A DNA stretch of 64,000 nt from Knoellia koreensis (GCF_013041615.1 NZ_JABEPQ010000001.1:1604976-1668975), one strand, 5' to 3'. Positions 25,946 through 35,596 are shown, counted from the first letter of the stretch. Made by a program: numbers and translations. Notes: generated by a model not told the origin, from the letters alone.

Positions 25946-26812
25946 CTACGCGGGCGGACGCACGGAGGCGGCCCGCGCCAGTTGGCGCGAGATGGCGACC
26001 AGGCGGTCGCGGGAGTCCCACACCTCGGCGTCTTCCTCGAGGTAGCCACCGGACATGGTGCGGCTCGACAAGGCCACGCGCAGCCACCCCGGCGCCGGCC
26101 GCGAGCGCACCTGGACCGTCAACTCGAGGGTCGGCGTCCACCCGGGCAGCCCGAGCTCGAACGCCACCGGCGGCAGGGCGTCGACGGCGAGCAGCAGCGA
26201 CAGCACGTCGGGTTCGCGGCCGTCGGCGAACCGCAGCCAGCCCCGGATGACCCCGTTGCCGGACGGCTTGCCGACTGCCCACCCGGTGGTCGCCGGGTCG
26301 AGGCGCAGGTCGAGCCGGTCGAGCAGGGTGGCGGCCTTGAGGAAGTCCGGCGGCGCGTCGCTGCTCGAGATGCACTGGTCCGGCGGCGGGAGCTGGGGCG
26401 GCGAGGCGGTCGTCCTGGCGTCACCGTCGATCCCGGCCAGGTCGCCGTAGGTCGCGAGCACCCGCATCCGTTCGACCTCGAGCCCATCCGGCCCGGTCTG
26501 CTGGAGGGACGCCTCGCCCACGGACACGGCGCGACCCCGTCGCGCGACCTGGGTGCGCACGATCGCGGGGCCGGGTGCCGTCGGCGTGAGGTAGTAGCCG
26601 CTGATGGCAAGGGGATCCGGCTGCTGAGGGCCCAGCCGCTCGCGCAGCGCCCGCGCAGCGAGCGCCAGGGTGACACCGCCGTTGACACCGGCGCCGATCC
26701 GCCAGCCCTCCCCCAGATCGGCGTCGAAGACCCCGTCGTCGCCGGGACGCGCGCGGACCGCCGTCTCCGTGTCGAACTCGCTCACCGGCTGCACCTGGCC
26801 CACGTCGCTCAC
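25946..26812 (-). CDS. thioesterase family protein (acyl-CoA thioesterase II-like)
   Basis: 288 aa from GTG 26812. Double hot-dog layout: N-terminal half with GEGWRIGAGVNGGVTLALAARAL and ISGYYLTPTAPGP; C-terminal half with PGWTPTLELTVQVRSRPAPGWLRV and GGYLEEDAEVWDSRDRLVAISRQLA. This is the 4HBT_3/TesB-like pattern common in actinobacteria. Natural acyl substrate unknown. Confidence 0.83.
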   Translation of the reverse strand: MSDVGQVQPVSEFDTETAVRARPGDDGVFDADLGEGWRIGAGVNGGVTLALAARALRERLGPQQPDPLAISGYYLTPTAPGPAIVRTQVARRGRAVSVGEASLQQTGPDGLEVERMRVLATYGDLAGIDGDARTTASPPQLPPPDQCISSSDAPPDFLKAATLLDRLDLRLDPATTGWAVGKPSGNGVIRGWLRFADGREPDVLSLLLAVDALPPVAFELGLPGWTPTLELTVQVRSRPAPGWLRVALSSRTMSGGYLEEDAEVWDSRDRLVAISRQLARAASVRPPA

Positions 26813-26860
26813 CCGCCCAGTCCTACCGCACCGCCGCGGTGAGCGCGCGGCATACGTGCG

Positions 26861-27814
26861 TCATCTCACCTCGCCGACGGGACGGGAGTCCTCGAGGTAT
26901 GCCGTGGGGCCGGCATGGGTGGTCAGGAAGTCGAGCAGGCGCTCGTTGTAGGGGGCGACGTGGCCGGCCCACTGGCCGTCGCCGACAAAGTGCGTGGCGC
27001 GAATCTCCCTGCGCTGCAACGTTGCTCGCGCAACCTCGTCGGCGTCGACGACCCCGAGGTCGAAGATGAACTCGACCGCGTCGCTCCAGCCACGCCACGG
27101 CGGCAGCCAGTTGACGGCGAGCAGGCCGTGGACCGTGACGCCGAGCCCGAGCTCCTCGGCCACCTCGCGCACGACGCACGCGGCCGGCGACTCGGACGGG
27201 TCGACGACGCCACCCGGCAGGTCCCACTCGGCCTTGTAGGTCAGCTCGCACAACAGGATCCGGCCCGACTCGTCGCGCAGGACGCCTTGGGCAATGACGC
27301 GCTTGGTGGGCAGGGTCGAGTTGAGCAGCCCGATGAAGCCCTCACGTGAGTCGGGCGCCGGGTCGTCCGCCACCCGGGCCAGGACGACGACGTCCTCGCG
27401 CCGTCCGGGACGCACAAGGGCACCACGCTCGATGCCCTCCTTGCGCAGCCCCGCACGGATCGCGGAGCGGACGGCTTCACGGTCGCTGTCCGGCACTCGG
27501 GCCTCGACCCTTGCCAGACCGGGCGACCGCAGCGACTCGCTGCCGTCGGGCAAGGGCGCCCCCACGGCCCAGTCGACCACGAGCCGCAACGCCCGCTCGG
27601 CGACTCCCACCGCGGCATACTCCGGCACGACCGTCCACACGAGGTCACCGTCGCCCTCGGCGGTGCGCAACAGCTCGATGCGCCCGATCTGCTCGCCCTC
27701 CCAGACGATCTCGAAGGCGTCGAGGTCCTCGTCCCACGCCTGGTCGTCGCCGTCGACGCTACGGACGAGCAGGTCACCGCCGCCCAACATCACCCAGTCG
27801 CTGCGCTCAACCAC
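26861..27814 (-). CDS. GNAT-like plus NUDIX hydrolase fusion protein
   Basis: 317 aa from GTG 27814, which overlaps the HIT-like gene stop by 8 bp. Residues about 1-165 look like a GNAT fold (EGEQIGRIELLRTAEGDGDLVWTVVPEYAAVGVAERAL; LARVEARVPDSDREAVRSAIRAGL) but the acetyl-CoA R-x-x-G loop is not convincing. Residues 170-317 are a Nudix domain with box GGVVDPSESPAACVVREVAEELGL. Probable nucleotide-sugar or nucleoside diphosphate hydrolase; role of the N-terminal part unknown. Confidence 0.78.
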   Translation of the reverse strand: MVERSDWVMLGGGDLLVRSVDGDDQAWDEDLDAFEIVWEGEQIGRIELLRTAEGDGDLVWTVVPEYAAVGVAERALRLVVDWAVGAPLPDGSESLRSPGLARVEARVPDSDREAVRSAIRAGLRKEGIERGALVRPGRREDVVVLARVADDPAPDSREGFIGLLNSTLPTKRVIAQGVLRDESGRILLCELTYKAEWDLPGGVVDPSESPAACVVREVAEELGLGVTVHGLLAVNWLPPWRGWSDAVEFIFDLGVVDADEVARATLQRREIRATHFVGDGQWAGHVAPYNERLLDFLTTHAGPTAYLEDSRPVGEVR

Positions 27815-28427
27815 CGGGCTGCCCGCCCACGCGCGCGACCAGCTCGTCGACGACGAAGTCCACGTTGGCGTCACGTACCTCGACGGGCACGGGTGGCAGG
27901 AAGTCGTCCCACAGCGCCATGCACGTGCCCCGGAACTGGCCGTGCAGGGCGGGCCGGGCGATGAAGAAGAAGTGGGCGTGCGCGCCGCCGTCACCCCACC
28001 GCGACATGTGGCAGCGGGCCACGCTCGGCAGCGCCTCGACGGCGCCGGTGATGGCGACCATCAGCTGACCCAGCTCGGCGGCGAGGTCGGGCGGGAGGTC
28101 GGCGATGTCATGGTGGGCCCTCGGGATGAGGAACAGCACGAGCGGGGCGCCGGAGGGTTCGCCGACGTGCAGCCGCCACCGCTCGTTGCTCCACACGACA
28201 CCCTCGTCGACGTGGTCGGGGTCCTGGCAGCGGCACGTGGCGGGGTCCTCGCCGCCCCGCGGCGGCTCGGCGTCCATGAGTGGCTCGATCGGCTTGAGCC
28301 GCAGGCCTTCGGCCTCGAACGGGAAGATCTCCCAGAAGGGGATGCCGCCGTCGGGCAGCGCGAGCCGACCGTCGGCGTCGAGCTGCTGGCGGATGCGGGC
28401 GTCGTAGTCGAGCGCGGTCTCCGGCAT
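27807..28427 (-). CDS. HIT-like family protein
   Basis: 206 aa. The core SGAPLVLFLIPRAHHDIADLPPDLAAELGQLMVA and GGAHAHFFFIARP resembles a HIT nucleotide-binding domain, where the motif H-x-H-x-H is HAHFF here, so the third His is Phe. A Cys pair (TCRCQDPDH) near residue 65 could hold zinc. Nucleotide hydrolase or transferase activity is likely for the family, but the altered triad makes it uncertain. Translation is coupled to the GNAT-Nudix gene. Confidence 0.65.
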   Translation of the reverse strand: MPETALDYDARIRQQLDADGRLALPDGGIPFWEIFPFEAEGLRLKPIEPLMDAEPPRGGEDPATCRCQDPDHVDEGVVWSNERWRLHVGEPSGAPLVLFLIPRAHHDIADLPPDLAAELGQLMVAITGAVEALPSVARCHMSRWGDGGAHAHFFFIARPALHGQFRGTCMALWDDFLPPVPVEVRDANVDFVVDELVARVGGQPGG

Positions 28428-28547
28428 GTGCCCGACGCTAGTCCACGGCTCCGATCGGCTTGTCCTTGCGGGATGCCGGGGCGTGACTGGCTGCGCCCCT
28501 GGCATCCCCGAGCGCGTGGCAGCCGGGCGGTGTCGGTGGGCGCTGGC

Positions 28548-29753
28548 ATGGTCATGGCCATGGAACTCGTGATCGCCCTCGTGGTGGGGCTCGCCGTGGG
28601 CGTCGTGGTGGGGGTGTATGCCGCCGGCTCCCGCAGTGCGGCCGAGCTCGCCTCCGCGCGCACCGAGGCCGCCCTGCTGCGCGAGCGGGTGGTCGACCTC
28701 GAGGCGGCCGTGTCCGAGGACGCGCAGACGGCGGCCGTGCTGGGGCCGCTCCGCGACGCCCTGGGACGGGTCGAGCAGCAGGTCGGGGTACTCGAGCGCG
28801 ACCGCACGCGCCAGTACGCCGCGCTCGAGCAGACGATGGCCCAGGTGCACGAGCAGACGGCGACGCTCGGGCGGCAGACGCAGAGCCTCGCAGGTTCGCT
28901 CAACGCCTCGACGGTCCGTGGCGCGTGGGGTGAGGTCCAGCTGCGGCGAGTGCTCGAGCACGCCGGGTTGATGGCGCGGTGCGACTTCGACGAGCAGGTG
29001 CACCGCGTGAGCCGGCACCAGCGACAGGTGCGGCCCGACGTGGTCGTGCGGCTGCCCGGCGACAAGTTCCTCGTGGTGGACTCCAAGGCGCCGATGACCG
29101 CCTTCCTCAAGGCGCAGGCCGACGACCTCGGCGCAGACGAGCGCGCGGCCCTGCTGCGTGAGCACGCGGCGCAGCTGTCCGGCCACGTGCGAGCACTCGC
29201 GGCCAAGGACTACTGGTCGGCGTTCGAGAGCGCACCGGAGATGGTCGTCTGTTTCGTGCCGAGCGAGGCGATGCTCTCCGCGGCCCTCGCGGCCGACCCG
29301 TCGCTGCACGAGACCGCGATGGCCCGCCGGGTCGTGCTGGTGGGTCCCGGGTCGCTGCTGGCGCTGTTGCGCACGGTCGCCTTCACCTGGCAGCAGGACG
29401 CCCTGACGGCCGGGGCGCGCGAGCTGATGGCGGTGGGGCGCGAGCTCTACGACCGACTCGGCACGATGGGCAGCCACGTCACCAAGATGGGCGGGTCGCT
29501 CCAGCGCAGCGTCGAAACCTACAACCAGCTCGTCGGAGCACTCGAGTCACGCGTGCTCGTGACGGCCCGCCGGATGCACGAGCTCGAGATCGTCGAGGAC
29601 GACCTGCCCACCCTTCACCCGGTGGAGACCGGGCCGCGGGTCCTCACCGCGATGGAGCTCATCGAGGCGGCGACCGCCGACGACGAACGGCCTCAGCTGG
29701 ACCTGCGCGTCGACGAGCCGTCGACGCGCACCGGCAGCGAGTCGACGGCGTAG
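28548..29753 (+). CDS. rmuC: DNA recombination protein RmuC
   Basis: 401 aa from ATG 28548, which has ggtggg 7 nt upstream; ATGs at 28554 and 28560 are alternatives. N-terminal membrane helix (LVIALVVGLAVGVVVGVYAA), coiled coil (residues 30-125), then the RmuC domain with WGEVQLRRVLEHAGL, RPDVVVRLPGDKFLVVDSKAP and SSLLALLRTVAFTWQQ-like residues (GSLLALLRTVAFTWQQDAL). The fold is PD-(D/E)xK nuclease-like. It is thought to limit inversions at short repeats. In mycobacteria a related gene (Rv1111c) lies between ychF and ispH, as here. Its end overlaps the P450 gene by 61 bp. Confidence 0.9.
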   Translation: MVMAMELVIALVVGLAVGVVVGVYAAGSRSAAELASARTEAALLRERVVDLEAAVSEDAQTAAVLGPLRDALGRVEQQVGVLERDRTRQYAALEQTMAQVHEQTATLGRQTQSLAGSLNASTVRGAWGEVQLRRVLEHAGLMARCDFDEQVHRVSRHQRQVRPDVVVRLPGDKFLVVDSKAPMTAFLKAQADDLGADERAALLREHAAQLSGHVRALAAKDYWSAFESAPEMVVCFVPSEAMLSAALAADPSLHETAMARRVVLVGPGSLLALLRTVAFTWQQDALTAGARELMAVGRELYDRLGTMGSHVTKMGGSLQRSVETYNQLVGALESRVLVTARRMHELEIVEDDLPTLHPVETGPRVLTAMELIEAATADDERPQLDLRVDEPSTRTGSESTA

Positions 29754-30976
29754 ACGATCGACTGGTCGCGGAAGGTCAGGTTGCCCGGGTCGGTTGCGAG
29801 CGTGAGGTCGGGGAACCGGCGAACCAGACGCGGAAAGGCGATCCGCAGCTCCAGCCGGGCCAGCTCGGCACCGACACAGCGGTGGAAGCCGTGGCCGAAG
29901 GCGACGTGCGGCGACGGCGGCCGGTGCGGGTCGAAGGTGTCGAGGTCGGGCCCGATCTTGCCGTCGCGGTCCGCCCGGCTGAGTGCGGCGATGACGACGT
30001 CGCCCTTGCGGATGCGTCGGCCGTGCAGCTCGAGGTCGACCTTGGCGAACCGGGGAAAGGCGATCTGCACCACCGTGAGGTAGCGCAGCATCTCCTCGAC
30101 GACCCGGTCGATCGCCGTGTCGTCGTCCCGCACCAGGTCGAAGTGCTCTCGGTCGCGCAGCAGCACGAGCGAGCCCAGCGCCAGCATGCTCGCCGTCGTC
30201 TCGTAGCCGCCGGTGAAGACACCGTCGGCGAGCCCGGCCACCTCCTCGTCGGACACCTCGTCGCCGACCGCCGCGATGATCCGGCCGAGCAGCCCGTCGC
30301 CGGGCTCCACCCGCTGCTTGCGGGTGGCGTCGAGCAGGAACTGCTGGCTCTGCGAGATCGCACCGAAAGCCCCCGACCCACCCGCCGTCACGTCGAACCG
30401 CGCATGGCTGAGCGACCGGAACCGCTCGCGGTCCTCGACCGGCAGCCCCAGCAGCTCGCAGATCACGAGGAACGGGATGGGGAACGCGAACAGCTCGACG
30501 AGGTCGACGACGGGACCGCGCGCGGCCATCTGGCCGAGCTGGTCGTCGACGATGGCCTCGATGCGCGGGGCGAGTCGGTTGATGCGGCGCATCGTGAACT
30601 CGGGTGTCAGCAGCCCACGCAACCGGGAGTGCTCGGGTGGGTCGGTGAACCCCAGTCCCCCGACGCTGGCCCCGGCGGCACCGACGTAGGGCCGGATGTC
30701 GTTGCTGAAGCTGGCCTGGTCAGCCAGCACCGTCTTGGCCTCGGCATGCCCCGACACGAGCCAGATGTTCATGCCGAACATGTGCGCCAGCCGGTGGACC
30801 GGCTCGGGGGTGCGTCGGCCGAACTTCGCCACCGGGTCAAGTCCGGTGCGCCGCAACGGCCGCAACAGCCGACGCGGCACGGCGTCGAGGGTGCTGAGGT
30901 CGACCGGTGCCCCGCCGGTTGCCCTGGCGACGAGCCGATCCCGGACCCGGCTCCGCGCGCCGGTCAACCCGATCAT
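29693..30976 (-). CDS. cytochrome P450
   Basis: 427 aa. I-helix oxygen site GVFTGGYETTASML near residue 250, K-helix EEMLRYL (E-x-x-R), and heme loop FGHGFHRCVGAELARLEL with the Cys ligand near residue 372. GGYETTA has Tyr where many P450s have an acid before E/D-T-T. Likely soluble bacterial class, needing ferredoxin and reductase; the 7Fe ferredoxin at 2.5 kb is one candidate donor. It lies 3 bp downstream of the TetR gene and probably is in its operon. Substrate unknown. Confidence 0.92.
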   Translation of the reverse strand: MIGLTGARSRVRDRLVARATGGAPVDLSTLDAVPRRLLRPLRRTGLDPVAKFGRRTPEPVHRLAHMFGMNIWLVSGHAEAKTVLADQASFSNDIRPYVGAAGASVGGLGFTDPPEHSRLRGLLTPEFTMRRINRLAPRIEAIVDDQLGQMAARGPVVDLVELFAFPIPFLVICELLGLPVEDRERFRSLSHARFDVTAGGSGAFGAISQSQQFLLDATRKQRVEPGDGLLGRIIAAVGDEVSDEEVAGLADGVFTGGYETTASMLALGSLVLLRDREHFDLVRDDDTAIDRVVEEMLRYLTVVQIAFPRFAKVDLELHGRRIRKGDVVIAALSRADRDGKIGPDLDTFDPHRPPSPHVAFGHGFHRCVGAELARLELRIAFPRLVRRFPDLTLATDPGNLTFRDQSIVYAVDSLPVRVDGSSTRRSS

Positions 30977-30979
30977 GGG

Positions 30980-31579
30980 TCAGACCGTACCGGTGCGTCC
31001 TGCGAGTTCGATGAGGTATCGGCGCAGGACGGTGCGAATCCGCTGCCGCGGCAGCATCTTCGGATAGAGAGTGCGCTGGACAGCCAGCCCGTCGACCAAT
31101 CCGTGGAGCGCGTCGGTCTCCTCCGTCAGGTCGGGCGTGTCGTCGCCCCTGCCACTGACCGCGCGGACCACGCTGTCGCACAAGCCGCGCAGGGCGCGAT
31201 GCGCCTCGCCTGCCAACGGACGCAGTGACGGATCGGTGCGGGACGCCGCGACGAAGGCCAGCCAGACCTCGGACTCGGCCTGCCGCTGGGCATCGAGAGG
31301 CAGCACCTCCTCCAGCAGGGCGAGCACCCCCTCGAAGTCGGTGGCCCGGGCGCCCACCTCCGTGAGCCTGGCCCGCGCGCGCTCCATGAGCGAGGCCATC
31401 GCGAAGGCCACGAGCTCGTCCTGCGATGCGAAGTAGTGCCGCAGCGCACCCGTCGACATGCCGGTCTCCGCCGCCACCGTGCGCACGGATACGGCGGCAT
31501 ACCCGTCGCGGCGCACGACCGTCCACAGCGCGTCGGCAATCAGCTCACGCCGCTCGTCGTGGTCGACCACCTTGGGCAT
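30980..31579 (-). CDS. TetR family transcriptional regulator
   Basis: 199 aa from ATG 31579 (GTG 31585 possible). N-terminal HTH: RRELIADALWTVVRRDGYAAVSVRTVAAETGMSTGALRHYFASQDEL. The C-terminal part (HRALRGLCDSVVRAV; DALHGLVDGLAVQRTLYP) is of the TetR_C_6/BetI-like type. Cotranscribed with the P450 gene and divergent from a small membrane protein; palindromes in the 68-bp gap (31593-31622) are the likely autoregulatory operator. Confidence 0.9.
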   Translation of the reverse strand: MPKVVDHDERRELIADALWTVVRRDGYAAVSVRTVAAETGMSTGALRHYFASQDELVAFAMASLMERARARLTEVGARATDFEGVLALLEEVLPLDAQRQAESEVWLAFVAASRTDPSLRPLAGEAHRALRGLCDSVVRAVSGRGDDTPDLTEETDALHGLVDGLAVQRTLYPKMLPRQRIRTVLRRYLIELAGRTGTV

Positions 31580-31592
31580 GGACACGTTCTAT

Positions 31593-31622
31593 CACACCTG
31601 TGTTATCTTATTTTGCAACACA
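31593..31622. promoter_or_regulatory. candidate TetR operator and divergent promoter
   Basis: Two overlapping inverted repeats: CACA-CC-TGTG (31593-31602) and TGTGTT-N12-AACACA (31599-31622). Just right of them tactaa (31627-31632) could be a -10 for the rightward gene with ttatct 18 bp upstream. This is one of the few AT-rich patches in the window. Confidence 0.6.
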
Positions 31623-31647
31623 GTCGTACTAAAAAGGAGAGGTAGTC

Positions 31648-32229
31648 ATGATCGTCGCCGTGATCGTCGCCTGCGAGGTGCTCTTCTGGGTGTTCATCGT
31701 CGCTGGACTGGTCGCGCGCTACGTCCTCCGGCGCCAGCGGCTGGGTGGGGTCCTGCTCGCCGCTGCTCCCCTTGTCGACCTCATCCTGCTCACCGCCAGC
31801 GTGATCGACCTCCGGGCCGGAGGCACCGCGACCATGGCCCACGCGCTCGCCGCGATCTACATCGGCGGGTCCGTCGCGTTCGGGCACAGCATGATCCGCT
31901 GGGCCGACGTCCGGTTCGCGCACCGGTTCGCCGGTGGCCCCGCCCCCACGCCCAAGCCGAAGTACGGCCGGGCCCACGCGGCATACGAGCGCAAGGCCTT
32001 TGCGCGCCACGTGCTGGCCTGGGCGATCGGGTGCAGCCTGCTCGGCGCCGCGATCCTGCTCATCGGAGACGTCTCGCGCACCGAGGCCCTGTTCAACACG
32101 GCCAGGTTGTGGACCCTCGTCCTCGCGATCGACGGGGCGATCTCGCTGAGCTACACCTTCAGCCCGAAGAAGCCCAAGCCCGACGACGTCCCCAGCCCCG
32201 AGCCCCAGCGGGTCGACGCCAAGGGCTGA
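31648..32229 (+). CDS. predicted integral membrane protein of unknown function
   Basis: 193 aa with aaaggagagg 6-15 nt before ATG. Four membrane segments, about residues 3-25, 34-53, 62-80 and 122-143 plus one near 155-170. Conserved-looking patches are GGTATMAHALAAIYIGGSVAFGHSMIRWADVRFAHRF and the charged, Pro-rich tail. Similar actinobacterial proteins are annotated only as hypothetical. Divergent from the TetR-P450 pair, so perhaps under the same repressor. Confidence 0.7.
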   Translation: MIVAVIVACEVLFWVFIVAGLVARYVLRRQRLGGVLLAAAPLVDLILLTASVIDLRAGGTATMAHALAAIYIGGSVAFGHSMIRWADVRFAHRFAGGPAPTPKPKYGRAHAAYERKAFARHVLAWAIGCSLLGAAILLIGDVSRTEALFNTARLWTLVLAIDGAISLSYTFSPKKPKPDDVPSPEPQRVDAKG

Positions 32230-32258
32230 CCGGCAACGTCGACCGCGGCCGAGTTACG

Positions 32259-33296
32259 TCAGTGCAGCGAACCGGCCTCTTCAAAAGCGGCGTCGTGGCG
32301 CATCTTGTCGCTCATCCCCCGCGCCTTGAGGTCACGCCGGATCTCGTTGGGCAGCGCGAACAACAGGCTTTCCTCCGCGGCCACGACCGGTGCGACGTCG
32401 GCATACCCGCGCTCGGCCAGGTAGGTGAGCACGTCGCGAACCAGCACCTCCGGCACCGAGGCGCCCGACGTGACGCCCACCGTGGTGACGCCCTCGAGCC
32501 AGGACTCGTCGATCTCGTCGGCGTAGTCGACAAGGTGCCCGTCCCGCGACCCGTGCTCGAGCGCGACCTCGACCAGACGCACCGAGTTGGAGGAGTTGCG
32601 TGAGCCGACGACGATCATCAGGTCGCACTCGGGAGCCATCTGCTTCACGGCGAGCTGGCGGTTCTGGGTGGCGTAGCAGATGTCGTCGCTCGGCGGGTCC
32701 TGCAGCGCCCGGAACCGCTCGCGCAGACGCCGCACGGTCTCCATCGTCTCGTCGACCGACAGGGTGGTCTGCGACAACCAGACGACCTTGTCCGGGTCGC
32801 GCACGGTGACGTTGGCGACGTCGTCGGGGCCGTCGACCAGGGTGATGTGCTCGGGCGCCTCACCACTGGTGCCGACGACCTCCTCGTGGCCCTCGTGGCC
32901 GATGAGCAGGATGTCGTAGTCGGAGTCCGCGAACCTCACGGCCTCGCGGTGGACCTTGGTCACCAGCGGGCAGGTGGCGTCGATGGTGCGCAGCGAGAGG
33001 GCCTTGGCCTCCTCGTGGACGACCGGCGCGACGCCGTGGGCGGAGAAGATGACGGTCGCGCCCTCGGGCACCTCGTCGGTCTCCTCGACGAAGATGGCGC
33101 CGCGCTTCTCCAGCGTCGACACGACGTGCTTGTTGTGCACGATCTGCTTCCGCACGTAGACCGGCGGGCCGTACAGCTCGAGCGCCTTCTCGACCGTGAC
33201 GACGGCCCGGTCGACGCCCGCGCAGTAGCCGCGGGGCGCGGCGAGCAGCACGCGCTTGGCGTCCTGCGAGGTGGGCGGGTTCGACTGGTCAGTCAT
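32259..33296 (-). CDS. ispH: 4-hydroxy-3-methylbut-2-enyl diphosphate reductase IspH
   Basis: 345 aa. The three cluster cysteines are in [24 protein letters not shown] and [11 protein letters not shown]; the substrate patches SAHGVAP and GSRNSSNS are present. IspH makes IPP and DMAPP in the final MEP-pathway step and contains a [4Fe-4S] cluster. Divergent from xseA, as in mycobacteria. The 40-residue C-terminal tail is usual for the actinobacterial form. Confidence 0.95.
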   Translation of the reverse strand: MTDQSNPPTSQDAKRVLLAAPRGYCAGVDRAVVTVEKALELYGPPVYVRKQIVHNKHVVSTLEKRGAIFVEETDEVPEGATVIFSAHGVAPVVHEEAKALSLRTIDATCPLVTKVHREAVRFADSDYDILLIGHEGHEEVVGTSGEAPEHITLVDGPDDVANVTVRDPDKVVWLSQTTLSVDETMETVRRLRERFRALQDPPSDDICYATQNRQLAVKQMAPECDLMIVVGSRNSSNSVRLVEVALEHGSRDGHLVDYADEIDESWLEGVTTVGVTSGASVPEVLVRDVLTYLAERGYADVAPVVAAEESLLFALPNEIRRDLKARGMSDKMRHDAAFEEAGSLH

Positions 33297-33398
33297 GTCC
33301 CCATCCTAAGTTGCGCCGTATGCCGCGGCCGCACCGCCCGCTGTCGACCTCACTTGCCGCGTCGGTCGGCGCTGGCGGTCGGGGCTGCCTCATAGAGT

Positions 33399-34655
33399 GT
33401 GCGCGTGAGTGGGGAGCAGCGGCGGGCGGCCCTGCCCGAGAAGGCCGCCGACACCACGGCGGAGCAGCCGTGGCCCGTGCGCCTGCTCAGCATGAAGATC
33501 GCCGAGTACGTCGAGAAGATGTCCGTGCTCTGGGTCGAGGGGCAGGTGGTCCAGCTCAACCGCCGACCCGGCGCGCGCACGGCATACCTGACCCTGCGCG
33601 ACCCGGACGTCGACATGTCCCTGTCGGTCGCGATCCAGGTCAATGCCCTCGACGCGATGGCGACCCCGCTCACCCAGGGCGCCCGGGTCGTGCTCCAGGC
33701 CAAACCGACGTTCTGGACCCAGCGCGGCTCGCTCATGCTCGACGCCCGCCAGATCCGGCCCGTCGGTGTCGGGGAGCTACTCGCCCGCATCGAGCACCTC
33801 AAGCAGCTGCTGGCGTCCGAGGGCATCTTCGCCGCCGAGCGCAAACGGCCGTTGCCGTTCCTGCCGCGCCGCGTCGGGCTCGTCACCGGCCGGGCCGGCG
33901 CCGCGGAGAAGGACGTCGTGGAGAACGCCCGACGCCGCTGGCCGACGGTGCGGTTCGAGATCCGCGAGGTCGCGGTGCAGGGCCAGGGCGCTGTGCAGGA
34001 GGTCAGCGCGGCGCTGGCCGAGCTCGACGCCATGGCGGAGGTCGACGTCATCGTCATCGCCCGCGGTGGCGGCTCGGTCGAGGACCTGCTCGCCTTCAGC
34101 AACGAGACGCTGGTGCGCGCGGTGTCCGCGGCGCGCACCCCGGTGGTCTCGGCCATCGGCCACGACCAGGACACGCCCTTGCTCGACTTCGTCGCCGACT
34201 GGCGCGCCTCGACCCCGACCGACGCCGGCAAGCGGGTCGTGCCCGACGCCGAGGCCGAACGCCGCGGCGTCGCCGACGCCCGAGCCCGCGCGCGGTGGCT
34301 GGTGGTGCGCCGGGTGGAACACGAGCGCCGCCAGCTCGACCACCTCCGGTCGCGGCCGGTGATGGCCGACCCCGGTGCCTTCATCGAGGCGCAGCGGGCC
34401 GAGCTGGAGGCACTCACCGAACGCGCCCGGCACCGGCTGCTGGCCGCCGTCCACCGCGCCAGCGACCAGGTGGGTCACCTGCGTGCGCAGGTGCGCGCCC
34501 TCTCGCCCCAGTCCACCCTCGAGCGAGGGTATGCCGTGGTGCAGCAACGCGACGGAGCGATTGTCCTCGACCAGGACGCCCTCGACGTGGAGGAGCTGCT
34601 GCGGGTGCGGGTCGCCCGCGGGGACTTCGCGGTCCGTGTCGTGGGGCTCCCCTAG
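33399..34655 (+). CDS. xseA: exodeoxyribonuclease VII large subunit
   Basis: 418 aa from GTG 33399 (GTG 33405 close by). N-terminal OB fold ([30 protein letters not shown]), then the exonuclease domain with [50 protein letters not shown] and ISAIGHDQD-like residues ([26 protein letters not shown]). A long helical arm precedes [14 protein letters not shown]. Exo VII degrades single-stranded DNA. Confidence 0.95.
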   Translation: MRVSGEQRRAALPEKAADTTAEQPWPVRLLSMKIAEYVEKMSVLWVEGQVVQLNRRPGARTAYLTLRDPDVDMSLSVAIQVNALDAMATPLTQGARVVLQAKPTFWTQRGSLMLDARQIRPVGVGELLARIEHLKQLLASEGIFAAERKRPLPFLPRRVGLVTGRAGAAEKDVVENARRRWPTVRFEIREVAVQGQGAVQEVSAALAELDAMAEVDVIVIARGGGSVEDLLAFSNETLVRAVSAARTPVVSAIGHDQDTPLLDFVADWRASTPTDAGKRVVPDAEAERRGVADARARARWLVVRRVEHERRQLDHLRSRPVMADPGAFIEAQRAELEALTERARHRLLAAVHRASDQVGHLRAQVRALSPQSTLERGYAVVQQRDGAIVLDQDALDVEELLRVRVARGDFAVRVVGLP

Positions 34656-34665
34656 GGTGGTCGTC

Positions 34666-34923
34666 ATGGCCAAGGCGAAGCAGGAAGCAGGCGACCCCGC
34701 GACCGAGGACGAGTTCGCCGACATCGCCGAGCTGTCCTACGAGCAGGCCCGTGACGAGCTCGTCACGATCGTCGCCCAGCTCGAGAGTGGCCAGGCCGGG
34801 CTCGAGGAAAGCATGACGCTCTGGCGCCGCGGCGAGGCCCTCGCCGCCCACTGCTCCACGTGGCTCGACGGCGCCGAGCAGGCGCTGGCCGCCGACGACG
34901 CCGCAGGCACCGAGGACGACTAG
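34666..34923 (+). CDS. xseB: exodeoxyribonuclease VII small subunit
   Basis: 85 aa. [44 protein letters not shown] is the two-helix XseB domain. It binds along the XseA helical arm. Ten bases separate it from xseA. The acidic tail ([11 protein letters not shown]) is variable in the family. Confidence 0.94.
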   Translation: MAKAKQEAGDPATEDEFADIAELSYEQARDELVTIVAQLESGQAGLEESMTLWRRGEALAAHCSTWLDGAEQALAADDAAGTEDD

Positions 34924-34933
34924 CCCCGCCGGT

Positions 34934-34968
34934 GGGCCTGCCATGCGGCAGCCGCCATGGCAACGCCC
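34934..34968. terminator. hairpin between xseB and the DUF4245 gene
   Basis: gggc..tgccatg.cggc (from 34934) faces gccg.catggca..gccc (to 34968), a bulged stem 11 bp past the xseB stop. It sits between convergent genes and may work in both directions. Confidence 0.5.
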
Positions 34969-35035
34969 GCGCACCCGGCCGGGTGAGGTCACCGGGCGAC
35001 CCGGCGACGCGGCATACCGGTCGTCGGCTCAGCCC

Positions 35036-35596
35036 CTAGGACGCCTTGGCCACCGGTTCGAGCGCGTTGGCGAAGGCCTTCAGCTCCTCGAAGGTGCCCG
35101 TGCCCGTGATGATCGACGTGAGCTGATCGGCCGATTCGGCCCGGTGGACCATGCTGTTCTGCACCTTGGCGCCGCGCTCGAAGGTCTCCCACGTCACGCC
35201 TGCCGCCTGCACGTCCCCCACCCGCTTGGGGCGGTTGGTCTGGGCCGCGATCCACTCCTGCGTGGCGTCCTTGGTCTGCTCCAGCGCGACGTAGTTGCCC
35301 TTGGGTGACTGGTAGCCGGCGTGCCACGTCATGAGCCCATCGGTGGAGCGGACGTACCTCACGCTGGTGGCCTTCCACCCGTCCGGAAGGCCCTGCGGGG
35401 CCTCGATCGGCCACCCGGTCTCGGCAGCCACCTCGGTGGCCTTGGCCGAGACGTCCACGGGGGGCTGGGAGACGGTGTTGACGCGGGGCACGATGGCGAT
35501 GAGCACGACCACGATGGCGACGATGACCAGCAAGGACCGGACGAGGTTGGCCACCGATCCGGATGCGTAGGAACTGCGGGGCGCGGGGGTGCTCAC
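35036..35596 (-). CDS. DUF4245 domain-containing membrane-anchored protein
   Basis: 186 aa from GTG 35596. One N-terminal membrane helix (LVRSLLVIVAIVVVLIAIVP, residues 17-36) and an extracellular DUF4245 domain: VSAKATEVAAETGWPIEAPQGLPDGWKATSVRY, then LMTWHAGYQSPKGNYVALEQT. Function unknown. In actinobacteria it sits between xseB and glpX on the opposite strand (Rv1100), exactly as here, so it is a conserved but uncharacterised member of this block. Confidence 0.85.
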   Translation of the reverse strand: MSTPAPRSSYASGSVANLVRSLLVIVAIVVVLIAIVPRVNTVSQPPVDVSAKATEVAAETGWPIEAPQGLPDGWKATSVRYVRSTDGLMTWHAGYQSPKGNYVALEQTKDATQEWIAAQTNRPKRVGDVQAAGVTWETFERGAKVQNSMVHRAESADQLTSIITGTGTFEELKAFANALEPVAKAS

